This document shows, piece by piece, positions 1-8,246 of a stretch of DNA of 64,000 nt. The translations under genes were made by a program, and so were the position numbers. The notes beneath the pieces were generated by a model, which was not told where the DNA came from, made no database searches, and was given only the letters and a program-made list of their open reading frames with translations. Numbering within the stretch: the stretch's first letter is position 1; each line of letters begins with the position of its first letter. The stretch is from Microlunatus soli (lineage in GTDB: Bacteria > Actinomycetota > Actinomycetes > Propionibacteriales > Propionibacteriaceae): assembly GCF_900105385.1 (NCBI RefSeq), contig NZ_LT629772.1, positions 3,410,001 through 3,474,000 of the forward strand. Direction: 5' to 3'.

Positions 1-1
1 G

Positions 2-451
2 CTGATCCCGGCCGACTTCATCGGCATCGCCAACCCGTCCCACCCCTTGCAGGACGGCGATACCGACGTGCACGAGGTGTTCCTGGCCAACTTCTTCGCC
101 CAGACCAGGGCGCTGGCCTTCGGCAAGACCGCCGACGAAGTGCGTGCCGAGGGGACCGCGGAGGCGATCGTGCCGGCCCGGGTCTTCACCGGCAATCGGC
201 CGACGAATTCGATCATGGCGCCGGCACTGACCCCGTCGGTGCTCGGCCAGCTGATCGCGCTGTACGAGCACATCACCTTCACCGAGGGTGCGGTCTGGGG
301 CATCGACAGCTTCGACCAGTGGGGTGTCGAGCTGGGCAAGAAGCTCGCCCTCGAGGTGACCCCGGCTGTCGAGGGGGACGCCGAAGCCCTGGCCCAACAG
401 GATTCCTCGACCCAGTCGTTGATCAACTACTACCGGTCACAGCGCCAGTAG
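2..451 (+). CDS. pgi: Glucose-6-phosphate isomerase, C-terminal part (5' end outside window)
   Basis: The reading frame is open from base 2, so only the last 149 codons are present. They carry hallmark C-terminal Pgi blocks: the ANFFAQT-ALAFGKT stretch, [25 protein letters not shown], and the [11 protein letters not shown] signature near the end. Pgi interconverts glucose 6-phosphate and fructose 6-phosphate in the cytoplasm. The lysine in the last motif corresponds to the conserved active-site lysine. The frame ends at TAG (449-451) and no defect is visible in this part. The next gene starts 69 bases on. Confidence 0.95.
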   Translation: MIPADFIGIANPSHPLQDGDTDVHEVFLANFFAQTRALAFGKTADEVRAEGTAEAIVPARVFTGNRPTNSIMAPALTPSVLGQLIALYEHITFTEGAVWGIDSFDQWGVELGKKLALEVTPAVEGDAEALAQQDSSTQSLINYYRSQRQ

Positions 452-520
452 TGGGCGTCGTCGCGGCGAGCCCGTCTCACCCAGTGAGCGGCCCGCTGCG
501 GCGCCGTTCGGCGATCTACG

Positions 521-976
521 GTGAACGATGTGTTGACCGGCCTGATCGCATTGCTGATCGCCTCGGCCGTCGCCGTGGCTGTGGTGATCTATCGGCGCCG
601 GGTGGACGGTCGGTTCCGGCGCGCTCCCGAGCGGGTCGCCGAGCGGCCGCGACCGTCGAGCGATGACCGCCTGAGCGGGGCGGAGCTGGGCGACCGGCTC
701 GGGCCGGAGGCCACCGTCGTCCAGTTCTCCAGCTCGTTCTGCGCGCCCTGCCGGGTGGCCGAGCGGGTGATCCGGGACGCCGTCGGAGGGATGGCCGGCG
801 TGCGGTACGTCGACCTCGACGCCGAGCGGCACCTCGATCTGGCCCGTCGCTTCAAGATCCTGCGCACCCCGACCGTGTTGGTGGCCGACGCCGACGGCCG
901 GATCATCGCTCGCACCTCCGGGGTGCCGACCAAGCAGTCTCTCCTGGCGGTCATCCCCAGCCTCGATTCCCGATAG
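521..976 (+). CDS. Membrane-anchored thioredoxin-like protein
   Basis: A 151-residue protein. Residues 4-24 form one hydrophobic segment followed by an Arg-rich stretch, so the thioredoxin domain probably faces the cytoplasm or is a tethered domain of uncertain side. The redox motif is C74-A-P-C77 in the context SSFCAPCRVAE. The cis-Pro region follows as LRTPTVLV. The GTG start follows a weak ribosome binding site. The pairing with a DUF4395 membrane protein immediately downstream is common in actinobacteria and suggests a joint thiol-disulfide role. The substrate is unknown. Confidence 0.85.
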   Translation: MNDVLTGLIALLIASAVAVAVVIYRRRVDGRFRRAPERVAERPRPSSDDRLSGAELGDRLGPEATVVQFSSSFCAPCRVAERVIRDAVGGMAGVRYVDLDAERHLDLARRFKILRTPTVLVADADGRIIARTSGVPTKQSLLAVIPSLDSR

Positions 977-998
977 ACGTACTAGGGTTCTGATCATC

Positions 999-1466
999 AT
1001 GGAACAAACCGAAGGCAGCAGTACGCAGGCGCCGCCGGCGTCCCCGGCGGGCTGGATCGACCCGCGCGGCCAGCGGCTGGCCGCCGCGATCACCTCGGTC
1101 GTGCTCGCCGTCGCCCTGGTGCTGCAGAACCCGTGGGTGCTGCTGTTCCAGGTTGTCGTCTTCGCCATCACGGTGCTGGTCGGCCCGGCCCGCGGACCGT
1201 ACGGGCTGCTCTACCGGCGGCTGGTCCGGCCGCGGATCTCCGCCCCGGAGGAGTTGGAGGATCCGCGGCCGCCGCGTTTCGCCCAGGCCGTCGGACTGGT
1301 GTTCGCCGTCGTCGGTTTCGTCGGCTTCACCGCAGACCTCGGGCTGGTCGGGCCGATCGCCACCGCCTGCGCCTTCCTGGCCGCGATGCTCAACGCGGTA
1401 ATCGGCTTCTGCCTCGGCTGTGAGCTCTATCTGCTCGGTCGCCGACTGCTGCCGTCGCGTGCCTGA
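999..1466 (+). CDS. DUF4395 family membrane protein
   Basis: A 155-residue protein with about four hydrophobic segments (residues roughly 28-45, 48-62, 100-118 and 120-140). It opens with the family motif WIDPRGQRLAAAI and carries a late FCLGCELY motif, whose two cysteines could exchange electrons with the upstream thioredoxin. It starts 22 bases after the thioredoxin stop, so the two genes are probably co-transcribed. The biochemical function of DUF4395 is not established; the redox link is inferred from gene pairing and the CxxC. Confidence 0.8.
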   Translation: MEQTEGSSTQAPPASPAGWIDPRGQRLAAAITSVVLAVALVLQNPWVLLFQVVVFAITVLVGPARGPYGLLYRRLVRPRISAPEELEDPRPPRFAQAVGLVFAVVGFVGFTADLGLVGPIATACAFLAAMLNAVIGFCLGCELYLLGRRLLPSRA

Positions 1467-1478
1467 CCGGCGGTTCGG

Positions 1479-2441
1479 TCAGCGCTCCTCGGTCCCGTCC
1501 TGATCCGACCCCTGCTCGTCCTGCTCGGGATCGTCCAGCTCCGGCCCCTCGGCCCGGAGCTTGTCGACCTCGGCCATCGCCGAACGCAGATCGGTGAGCC
1601 ACGTCTCGGTGTGCTGACCGACCAGCTTGACCGCCCAGGACAGCGCCTCTGAACGGGACCGGGCGACGCCGGCGTCGACCAGCGTGTCCAGCACCCGGCG
1701 TTCCGGCTGGCGGAGCCTGGTCATCACCGGCACCGAGACGTTGGTGAACAACTCCTCGGCGTCTCCGGCGCGAGCGGCCCAGGAAACCTTCCGCCGATAG
1801 CGGCTCTGGGCCTCATCGGCGATCTCCATCCGGGTTTCCCGGCTGTCGCTGCGGAACCGGCTGATCCGACCTTCGGCCTCGGCGCCGGTCAAGGCGTCGC
1901 TGTCGGCCAGTGTCCCGGTGACGATGATCTCTTCGCGGTCGACGGTCACTGTGACGTGGGAGAACCAGTCCTGCGGCAGTCGGCCGGTGAACCAGGACTC
2001 GGCGTCGTCGACCGACGGCAGGTCACCCTGTTGCCAGCCACCGGGCCGCCCGAAGCCTCCCGGGCCGCGCCGACCACCCCGGCCGCCTCCCGGACCGCGC
2101 CCGCCGCCCGGACCGCGTCCACGACCACCGCGGCCGCGACTGCCCGGACCCCACGGCACATTCGCCGGGTCGGACAGCCACTCCCGTACGGCGTCGGGAA
2201 GGTTGCCGGGCTCCGACAGCCATGCTCGGAGCGCCTCGGGACCGTCGAACGGGCCGTGCGGATGTCCGCCGTGCTCGTCGTCGGAGCCGTGGTGCCGGCC
2301 GCGACCTCCGCCATGCCCTTCCGGTCCGCGGGCCGCGCCCGGTCCGCGCCGGCCGCCCGGTCCGAATCCACCCGGTCCGAATCCACCGGGTCCGAATGCG
2401 CCGGGCCCGAATCCCCCTGGGAAATCTGTGTTCCTCATCAT
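1479..2441 (-). CDS. Gly-rich protein with C-terminal ribbon-helix-helix-like segment, unknown function
   Basis: The start is the first of two adjacent ATGs (2441, 2438), chosen because GAGAGGA lies six bases upstream. The product is 320 residues. The first 40 residues repeat the unit GFGPGG; a second Gly/Arg-rich stretch lies at about 110-145. Two short related repeats (LRAWLSEPGN and VREWLSDPAN) sit between them. A folded middle domain follows. The tail has MTRLRQPERRVLDTLVDAG then RSRSEALSWAV, which resembles a DNA-binding ribbon-helix-helix or short helix pair, ending in an acidic tail. With the triple repeat just upstream, it may be an autoregulator, but this is inference. Confidence 0.65.
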   Translation of the reverse strand: MMRNTDFPGGFGPGAFGPGGFGPGGFGPGGRRGPGAARGPEGHGGGRGRHHGSDDEHGGHPHGPFDGPEALRAWLSEPGNLPDAVREWLSDPANVPWGPGSRGRGGRGRGPGGGRGPGGGRGGRRGPGGFGRPGGWQQGDLPSVDDAESWFTGRLPQDWFSHVTVTVDREEIIVTGTLADSDALTGAEAEGRISRFRSDSRETRMEIADEAQSRYRRKVSWAARAGDAEELFTNVSVPVMTRLRQPERRVLDTLVDAGVARSRSEALSWAVKLVGQHTETWLTDLRSAMAEVDKLRAEGPELDDPEQDEQGSDQDGTEER

Positions 2442-2470
2442 GTCCGTCCTCTCTCCGTGTGACACGACAA

Positions 2471-2494
2471 TTACATGATTACACGATTACAGAG
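2471..2494 (-). promoter_or_regulatory. Three tandem 8-bp repeats, putative operator
   Basis: Three direct repeats with a shared ATTACA core and 8-bp period lie about 30 bases upstream of the Gly-rich protein gene. Read on the gene's strand they give TGTAATCG, TGTAATCA and TGTAATTG. They are AT-rich against a GC-rich background and cover the expected promoter region, which fits an operator or overlapping -35/-10 elements. Binding by the gene's own product is a guess. Confidence 0.5.
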
Positions 2495-2546
2495 GTCGTC
2501 AAGGGTGTCGACCGGGAGGACCGGTGGAGTCGGGGTTGATTCGGGG

Positions 2547-3257
2547 TCAGGCGGTCATCGCCCGCGACACCGCGAGCGCGCGGCGGACGGCATCGGTCGG
2601 GTTCTCCAGCACCGGGCGTCGTTCGGTGCTGAGGTCGGACAACGTCTTCAGGCAGGCGAGTTGGTCGCGCAGCACGCCCTTGGTCCAGGCGAAGCGGCGA
2701 TCGCGAACCGAGTCGTCACCCACGCCGGCGGCGTCCAGGCCGACCGCCCGGGCGGTGCCGACCGCGCGTGGCAGGTGGTAGCTCTGGGTGATAACAGTGA
2801 TCTTGGTGGCCCCGAACACATCGCGAGCTCGGACGCTGGAGTCGTAGGTGTCGTAGCCGTGCCGATCGACGACGATCAGATCCGCGGGAACGCCCTGATC
2901 GACCAGATAACGCCGCATCGCCTCGGTCTCGTCGAAGTCCGGCGCGGCATGATCGCCGGAGACCAGCAGCATCCCGACCTTGCCCTGAGCGAGCAGGAAC
3001 CGTCCGAGGTCCAGCCGGGCTCGCAGGAACGACGACGGTGTGCCGTCGGCGTACACCTGGGCGCCGAGCACCAGACCGACCGGCGCATACGGCACATCGG
3101 TGACACCGAAGAGATGTCCCCGCGCGATCGACCGGACGTAGCCGGACGCGACAGCCACCGCGGTGACCCCAACACCGGTCGCCAGCGCAGCTGACCGTCC
3201 GACCCGGGGGAGGTAGCCGGAGAACGTACGCCTGGCGTGGTCCCGGTGTCGAGGCAT
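2547..3257 (-). CDS. YdcF/SanA-like (DUF218) protein
   Basis: A 236-residue protein. Residues 21-40 are a hydrophobic N-terminal anchor. The DUF218 core follows: VGLVLGAQVYADGTPSS, then LLVSGDHAAPDFDE, then SYHLPRA. These are family hallmarks; members affect envelope integrity (E. coli SanA) but the chemistry is unknown. The chosen ATG at 3257 has GGAGG only one base upstream, so an upstream in-frame GTG or ATG in the overlap with the divergent glycosylase gene is also possible. It is divergently arranged with the Nei-like gene. Confidence 0.8.
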   Translation of the reverse strand: MPRHRDHARRTFSGYLPRVGRSAALATGVGVTAVAVASGYVRSIARGHLFGVTDVPYAPVGLVLGAQVYADGTPSSFLRARLDLGRFLLAQGKVGMLLVSGDHAAPDFDETEAMRRYLVDQGVPADLIVVDRHGYDTYDSSVRARDVFGATKITVITQSYHLPRAVGTARAVGLDAAGVGDDSVRDRRFAWTKGVLRDQLACLKTLSDLSTERRPVLENPTDAVRRALAVSRAMTA

Positions 3258-3346
3258 GCCTCCATGGTAGGTGCCGTCCGGTGACGGCAGTCCTATCATC
3301 GACACTGGATCCAACAGTCCTTTCAGGTGACCGGAAGGGGACCGCG

Positions 3347-4168
3347 GTGCCCGAAGGTGACATCGTCTGGCTGACCTGTCGCCGGCTGCACCTGGCGCTC
3401 GCCGGCCGCGCGCTCACCCGGTCGGAGTTCCGGACGCCGGCGCTGGCGACGACCGACCTCACCGGCGCCGCGGTGCTGGCCGTCGTTCCGCGTGGCAAAC
3501 ACCTCCTGATCCGACTGTCCGGCGGGTACACCGTGCACAACCATCTGCGGATGGACGGCGCCTGGCGGATCTATCGCGAGGGCCGCCGTTGGGCAGGCCC
3601 GAGCCACGAGATCCGGGCCGTCCTCGGCGTTGCCGGCGCGACCGCCGTCGGCTATCGGCTACCGGTCCTGGAGATGATCAGGACCGACCAGGAGAGTGCC
3701 GTCCTCGGACATCTCGGACCGGACCTGCTCGGCGCGGACTGGGACATCGGCGAGGCGGTCCGACGGCTCCGGACGCAGTCGGCGCGAAGCGTCGGAGAGG
3801 CGCTGCTCGATCAGCGCAACCTGGCCGGCATCGGCACCATCTATCGTGCCGAAGTCCTTTTCCTGCAAGGGATCCATCCCCGGATGCCGGTCGACCGGGT
3901 CGGCGACCTGGAGCGACTCTGCGAACGTGCACACCAGCTGATGATGAGCAATCGCGGCAGCTTCGACCAGAGCACGACCGGAGACCGCCGCCCCGGTCGG
4001 ACGCACTGGGTCTACGGCCGTGCTGGTCGCCCCTGCCGACGCTGCGGCACGCCGATCAGGAGCGAGGAGTTCGGTCCCGACAACCAGGAACGGCTGAGCT
4101 ACTGGTGCCCGCACTGCCAGCCGGCCGAACAGCACACCCCGGGCACTGAGCTTGTCGAAGGACGGTGA
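3347..4168 (+). CDS. nei: Fpg/Nei-family DNA glycosylase (endonuclease VIII type)
   Basis: A 273-residue protein. The GTG start is fixed by the required N-terminus: after Met removal it begins PEGD, giving the catalytic Pro and Glu of the family; AAGGGG lies upstream. VHNHLRMDGAW matches the Nei strand, and LLDQRNLAGIGTIYRAEVLF is the helix-two-turn-helix. The C-terminal zinc finger is CRRC...CPHC. Family role: excision of oxidised bases with AP lyase activity. The final residues (ELVEG) come from a dispersed repeat (4146-4163), so the native C-terminus may be shorter. Confidence 0.92.
   Translation: MPEGDIVWLTCRRLHLALAGRALTRSEFRTPALATTDLTGAAVLAVVPRGKHLLIRLSGGYTVHNHLRMDGAWRIYREGRRWAGPSHEIRAVLGVAGATAVGYRLPVLEMIRTDQESAVLGHLGPDLLGADWDIGEAVRRLRTQSARSVGEALLDQRNLAGIGTIYRAEVLFLQGIHPRMPVDRVGDLERLCERAHQLMMSNRGSFDQSTTGDRRPGRTHWVYGRAGRPCRRCGTPIRSEEFGPDNQERLSYWCPHCQPAEQHTPGTELVEGR
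4146..4163 (+). repeat. Dispersed repeat copy 1 (core CTGAGCTTGTCGAAGGAC)
   Basis: This copy lies inside the last codons of the Nei-like gene and encodes part of its tail. It shares the core CTGAGCYTGTCGAAGG with other copies in the window (33379, 34553, 34623, 36617, 45455, 55888, 55937, 55954). Confidence 0.85.
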
Positions 4169-4573
4169 TCAAGCGGACAGCGGCTGATACGGCCGATCCG
4201 CCAACTCCGCGCCGTAGGAGGTGTCGACCTCGACCCGACCGTCGACGACGCGGCAGTCGAAGATGTCCAGATGCAGATCGGGATCGGAGAAGCAGTCGCC
4301 GGTCAGCAGGCTGTAACTCTCCTTGTGCAGCGGCGAAGCGATCGTCGGGCAGCCCCCGCGGGAGCCGACGATACCTCGGCTGATCACCGCGGCGCCGGTC
4401 CGCGGATCGAGGTTGGCGGTGATCACCACCCGGTCGTCCCAGAGCCGGAAAACCGCCAACTGGATCCCGTCGACCAGAGCGGCCTCACCCCACTCCGGCT
4501 CCAGATCGGCGAAGCGACACAGGTCGACCCAGCGCGCGGTCTTGTTGATCATGAACAGGTCGGTTGCGGTCAT
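4169..4573 (-). CDS. nirD: Nitrite reductase (NADH) small subunit
   Basis: A 134-residue Rieske-like protein. NirD proteins keep the Rieske fold but often lack the Fe-S ligands; here GGCPTIASPLHKESYSLLTG takes the place of the usual CPHH/CxxH boxes, with no complete ligand set. The ATG at 4573 follows AAGGTGG and overlaps the stop of the NasC-like gene by four bases (ATGA), indicating translational coupling. It partners the large subunit NirB, which here lies about 5 kb away on the other strand. Confidence 0.9.
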   Translation of the reverse strand: MTATDLFMINKTARWVDLCRFADLEPEWGEAALVDGIQLAVFRLWDDRVVITANLDPRTGAAVISRGIVGSRGGCPTIASPLHKESYSLLTGDCFSDPDLHLDIFDCRVVDGRVEVDTSYGAELADRPYQPLSA

Positions 4574-6117
4574 GCCATTACCACCTTCGCTCGGTTGTTC
4601 AGGAGTTCGCAGATGCGGTCCTTGCAGGTGCCGCAACCGGTGCCGGCGCGGGTGGCCCGACCGATCGCGGCGATGTCGTCGTGTCCCTCGTCGACAGCGG
4701 CACCGATCTGTCCGGCGGTGACACCGTTGCAGCGACAGATCGTCACCTCCGGGCCGGCAGGATCGGCGACGGTCGCGTGGTCCGGGCCGTCATGCCGGAG
4801 CAGGGCGGAGCGGTCGCCGGGTAGTTCGGCCCGGCGTTCGTAGAGCAGAGTCAACTCGGCAGCCGTTCGCGGCATCCCGACGCAGATCAGCCCTTCCAGG
4901 GCACCGTCGCGCGTGATCATCTTCGCGTAGCGACCGTGCTCGGGGTCGCTCCATTGAGCCACCCCGGGAGTGCTCGCATCGTCGTCCAGCAGCGCGTCCA
5001 GCGGATCGCTGTCGATCCGGCCGGCGGAGACGATCGACAGACCCGGCGCCTTGACGATCATCACCGGTGCGTTGCCGGAACCGGCATCCAGCGGCGCGGT
5101 CGGCTTGTCGGCCATCAAGCGGCGGGCCAGCCACTCGGCCTGCGCCCAGCCGGGGCCGATCAGTCCGCTCGGCCCGGTGTACGGTGCACATCGATCGCAG
5201 GACGGGTCGGCGCAGCGGATCCGAGCGCAATCGCCGATGGCGAAGATCGCGTCGTCGGTCGGCGACCGGAGTTCATGATCGACGACGATGCCGTTGTCGA
5301 CCGACAGTCCGATCCGTTCGGCCAGTGTCGTCCGCGGTGCAGCGCCGCAGCACAGCAGCAGCGCGTCGCCGGCCACCTGGCGGCCGTCGGCCAGCGCGAG
5401 GGCGGCGAATCTGCCCGATTCCAGTCGTACGTCGGCCGCTTGCGCGTCGGCGATCACGGTGACCTGGCGACGTCGCAGATGCCGTGCGACGAGGCCGGCG
5501 GCGATGCCGTCCAGATTGCGTTCCATCGGGACCCGCCCGGTGTGCACCATGAACACCGCGGCACCCTCCTCGGCTGCGGTCAGGGCCAGCTCCATCCCCA
5601 ACACACCGCCGCCCAGCACGACCAGCCGTCGGCCTGGCCCGGTCATCGAGCGCAGCCGCGACGCATCGGCAAGGTCGCGGAGCACCGCGACGCCGTCGGG
5701 CAGCACCGGGTCGGTCCCGCCGGGTTGGACGCGCAACCCGTTCAGCCGCGGGGCCCGGGCCGCGGCACCGGTGGCGAAGACCAGCTGATCGTAGGCGTAC
5801 TGATCGCCGTCGCCGAGGGTGACGTACCGGCGTCCGCGGTCGATGTCGATCACCGCCGTACCGAGTCGGACGTCGACACCGTCGGACCTCAGCTCGGCAG
5901 GGTCGGACATGATCAACATCTCCGGATCGGTCCGACCGAGAGCCACCTCGCCGATCATGATCCGGTTGTAGGCCGGCTCGCTCTCGGCGCCGATGATCAG
6001 GATCTGCAGCCTGCGATCCCGGACGGCCGGACGGAGGTCGTCGATCAGCCGGGCGGCGACCGGCCCGAAGCCGATGATCACCAGCCGACGGGCTCGGCGG
6101 TGGCGTACCGCCGCCAT
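4570..6117 (-). CDS. nasC: FAD-dependent reductase with BFD-type [2Fe-2S] domain, electron-transfer subunit of assimilatory nitrate reductase
   Basis: A 515-residue protein. An N-terminal FAD motif (VIIGFGPVAARLI, residues about 12-24) and a central NAD-binding motif (LVVLGGGVLGMELA) mark a NirB/rubredoxin-reductase-like flavoprotein. The C-terminus has a BFD-like [2Fe-2S] domain with CRCN and CGTC. A further set of Cys near GDCARIRCADPSCDRC may bind another cluster. The likely role is to pass electrons from NAD(P)H to NasA. Its start overlaps the nasA stop by one base (TGATG) and its stop overlaps nirD. It lacks the siroheme domain, so it is not a nitrite reductase. The symbol follows the Nas naming and is tentative. 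Confidence 0.82.
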   Translation of the reverse strand: MAAVRHRRARRLVIIGFGPVAARLIDDLRPAVRDRRLQILIIGAESEPAYNRIMIGEVALGRTDPEMLIMSDPAELRSDGVDVRLGTAVIDIDRGRRYVTLGDGDQYAYDQLVFATGAAARAPRLNGLRVQPGGTDPVLPDGVAVLRDLADASRLRSMTGPGRRLVVLGGGVLGMELALTAAEEGAAVFMVHTGRVPMERNLDGIAAGLVARHLRRRQVTVIADAQAADVRLESGRFAALALADGRQVAGDALLLCCGAAPRTTLAERIGLSVDNGIVVDHELRSPTDDAIFAIGDCARIRCADPSCDRCAPYTGPSGLIGPGWAQAEWLARRLMADKPTAPLDAGSGNAPVMIVKAPGLSIVSAGRIDSDPLDALLDDDASTPGVAQWSDPEHGRYAKMITRDGALEGLICVGMPRTAAELTLLYERRAELPGDRSALLRHDGPDHATVADPAGPEVTICRCNGVTAGQIGAAVDEGHDDIAAIGRATRAGTGCGTCKDRICELLNNRAKVVMA

Positions 6118-8246
6118 CACAGTGCACCGATCGCTGCGACCCGAAAGACCGTCACCCGAGCCGTCTTGAACTCCGGCATCCCGGAGGTCGGGTCGGCGAC
6201 CGCCGGGGTCAGCCGATTGGCCGTCGAGCGATCGGGATAGTGGAACGGCAGGAAGACCGTGTCCGGTCGGATGCCGGTGGTCAGCTCGGCCCAACAACGG
6301 GCCCGGCCGCGAGCGCTGTCGACCAGCACTTCGTCGCCGTCGCCGATGCCCAACCCGGCCGCGGTCGTCGGATGGATCTGCACCAGCGCCCGCGGGGCGC
6401 TGGCGTTGAGGGTGTCGACCCGGCGGGTCTGTGCCCCGGACTGGTAGTGCTCCAGCAGCCGACCGGTGATCAACGTCAGCCCGGTCCCGGTGGCGACTGG
6501 GTCCACCGGCTCGGTCGGTCTGACCGGTACCAGTTCGGCCCGGCCGTCGGCGGTACCGAACCGTTCGCCGAACAGGCGAGGGGTGCCGGCGTCGACGTAC
6601 GGCCAATGAGCGGTGGCACCGCTGTCCAGTAGCGGGTAGTCGATCCCGGAGTAGTCGGCGACCCCGCCGGCGCTGGCCCGGGCCAGCTCGTCGAACACCT
6701 CCGACGGCCGGGTCGGGAAGGGGGACGGGGCACCGAGACGGCGGCTGAGGTCGTGCAGGATCTCCAGCTCGCTCTTGGCCTCGCCCGGCGGTGGGCTGAC
6801 CGCGCGCCGACGGACCACCCGCCCCTCGAGGGTGGTCATCGTGCCGTCCTCCTCGGCCCACTGCAGGACCGGCAGGATCAGATCGGCGTGCCGGGCGGTC
6901 TCGGACAGGAAGAAGTCGCTGACCACCAGGAAGTCGAGATCATCCAGGCGTCGTTCCAGAGCAGTCGAATCCGGCGCCGAGATCACCAGATTGGAGCCGT
7001 GCACCATCAGCATCCGGACGCCGTCCGGCCGGCCCAGCCGGTCGAGCAGTTGCACGGCCGGCAGTCCCGGACCCGGCAGCCGATCGGGGTCGATACCCCA
7101 GACCGCGGCCACGTGGCGTCGCGCAGCCGGATCGGTGATCTTGCGGTAGCCCGGCAGCTGATCGGACTTCTGGCCGTGTTCGCGGCCGCCCTGACCGTTG
7201 CCCTGGCCGGTGAGCGTGCCGTATCCGGAGTCGGGCGACCCGGGCAGTCCGAGCAGCAGCGCCAGATTGATCGCCGCAGTCGCGGTGTCGGTGCCGTTGA
7301 CGTGTTGCTCGACGCCGCGGCCGGTGAGCAGATAGCAGCCGCCGTTGTCAGCCGCCCAGGCCAGGCGCCGGGCGATCTCGCGGATGGTCGCGGCCGGAAC
7401 GCCGGTGATCGACTGCACACGTTCCGGCCAGAGGTCGGCGACGCTACGGCGCAGTCCGGCCAGCCCGTTGGCGCGTCGATCAAGGTAGTCGTTGTTGATC
7501 AAGCCCTCGGTGAGGACGACATGGGTGATGCCGAGCAGCAGCTCCAGGTCGGTCCCTGGCGCCGGCTGCAGGTGCACGCCGGAGCCGCCGGCGGTCAGCC
7601 GGGCGGTGGCCGAGACCCTGGGGTCGACGACGATCAGACCGCCGGCCCGCTGGGCGCCGGTCAGGTGCTGGGTGAACGGCGGCATCGTGTCGGCGACGTT
7701 CGACCCGAGCAGCATGATCGTGTTGGCGTCGTCCAGATCGCTGACCGGGAAGGGCAATCCGCGGTCGACGCCGAACGCCCGGTTGGCTGCCGCGGCCGCC
7801 GAAGACATGCAGAACCGGCCGTTGTAGTCGACCATCGCCGTCCGCAGTGCGACCCGGGCGAACTTGCCGAGCAGATAGGCCTTCTCGTTGGTCAGCCCAC
7901 CGCCGCCGAAGACAGCGACCGCGTCGTTGCCGTACCGCTGCTGGGTGCGGCAGATGTTGTCGACGATCACCTGGTAGGCGCGATCCCAGCTGACCGGTCG
8001 CGGGATCCCTGCGGCGTCGCGGAGCAGCGGCCGGGTCAGCCGGTCGTTACGGTGCAGCAGCTCCGGCGACGTCCAGCCCTTGCGGCACAGCCCACCACGG
8101 TTGGTGGGGAAGTCCCGACCGGCGACGGAGATCTCACCGTCGGCGTCACGGGTCAGGGTCATGGCGCATTGCAGCGCACAGTACGGGCAGTGGGTGTCCA
8201 CCATGAGCGGTTCGCCGGCGATCGAGCCGGCCGGATCGATCGCCAT
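6117..8246 (-). CDS. nasA: Assimilatory nitrate reductase catalytic subunit (molybdopterin)
   Basis: A 709-residue molybdopterin oxidoreductase. The N-terminal [4Fe-4S] ligands are C20, C23, C27 and C54 (HCPYCALQC, then GGLCRKG). Further hallmarks are GGGLTNEKAYLLGKFAR, the dinucleotide-binding LLGSNVADTMPPF, and a C-terminal cofactor domain with TGRLLEHYQSGAQTRR. It reduces nitrate to nitrite in the cytoplasm for assimilation; no signal peptide or twin-arginine motif is present. The ATG directly abuts the narK stop codon, consistent with one transcript narK-nasA-nasC-nirD. Confidence 0.93.
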   Translation of the reverse strand: MAIDPAGSIAGEPLMVDTHCPYCALQCAMTLTRDADGEISVAGRDFPTNRGGLCRKGWTSPELLHRNDRLTRPLLRDAAGIPRPVSWDRAYQVIVDNICRTQQRYGNDAVAVFGGGGLTNEKAYLLGKFARVALRTAMVDYNGRFCMSSAAAAANRAFGVDRGLPFPVSDLDDANTIMLLGSNVADTMPPFTQHLTGAQRAGGLIVVDPRVSATARLTAGGSGVHLQPAPGTDLELLLGITHVVLTEGLINNDYLDRRANGLAGLRRSVADLWPERVQSITGVPAATIREIARRLAWAADNGGCYLLTGRGVEQHVNGTDTATAAINLALLLGLPGSPDSGYGTLTGQGNGQGGREHGQKSDQLPGYRKITDPAARRHVAAVWGIDPDRLPGPGLPAVQLLDRLGRPDGVRMLMVHGSNLVISAPDSTALERRLDDLDFLVVSDFFLSETARHADLILPVLQWAEEDGTMTTLEGRVVRRRAVSPPPGEAKSELEILHDLSRRLGAPSPFPTRPSEVFDELARASAGGVADYSGIDYPLLDSGATAHWPYVDAGTPRLFGERFGTADGRAELVPVRPTEPVDPVATGTGLTLITGRLLEHYQSGAQTRRVDTLNASAPRALVQIHPTTAAGLGIGDGDEVLVDSARGRARCWAELTTGIRPDTVFLPFHYPDRSTANRLTPAVADPTSGMPEFKTARVTVFRVAAIGAL

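Noticed and set aside
4936..6240. A 434-codon frame opposite the NasC-like gene
   Set aside because: Arg/Gln/Gly-biased shadow; the opposite strand encodes FAD and Fe-S motifs.
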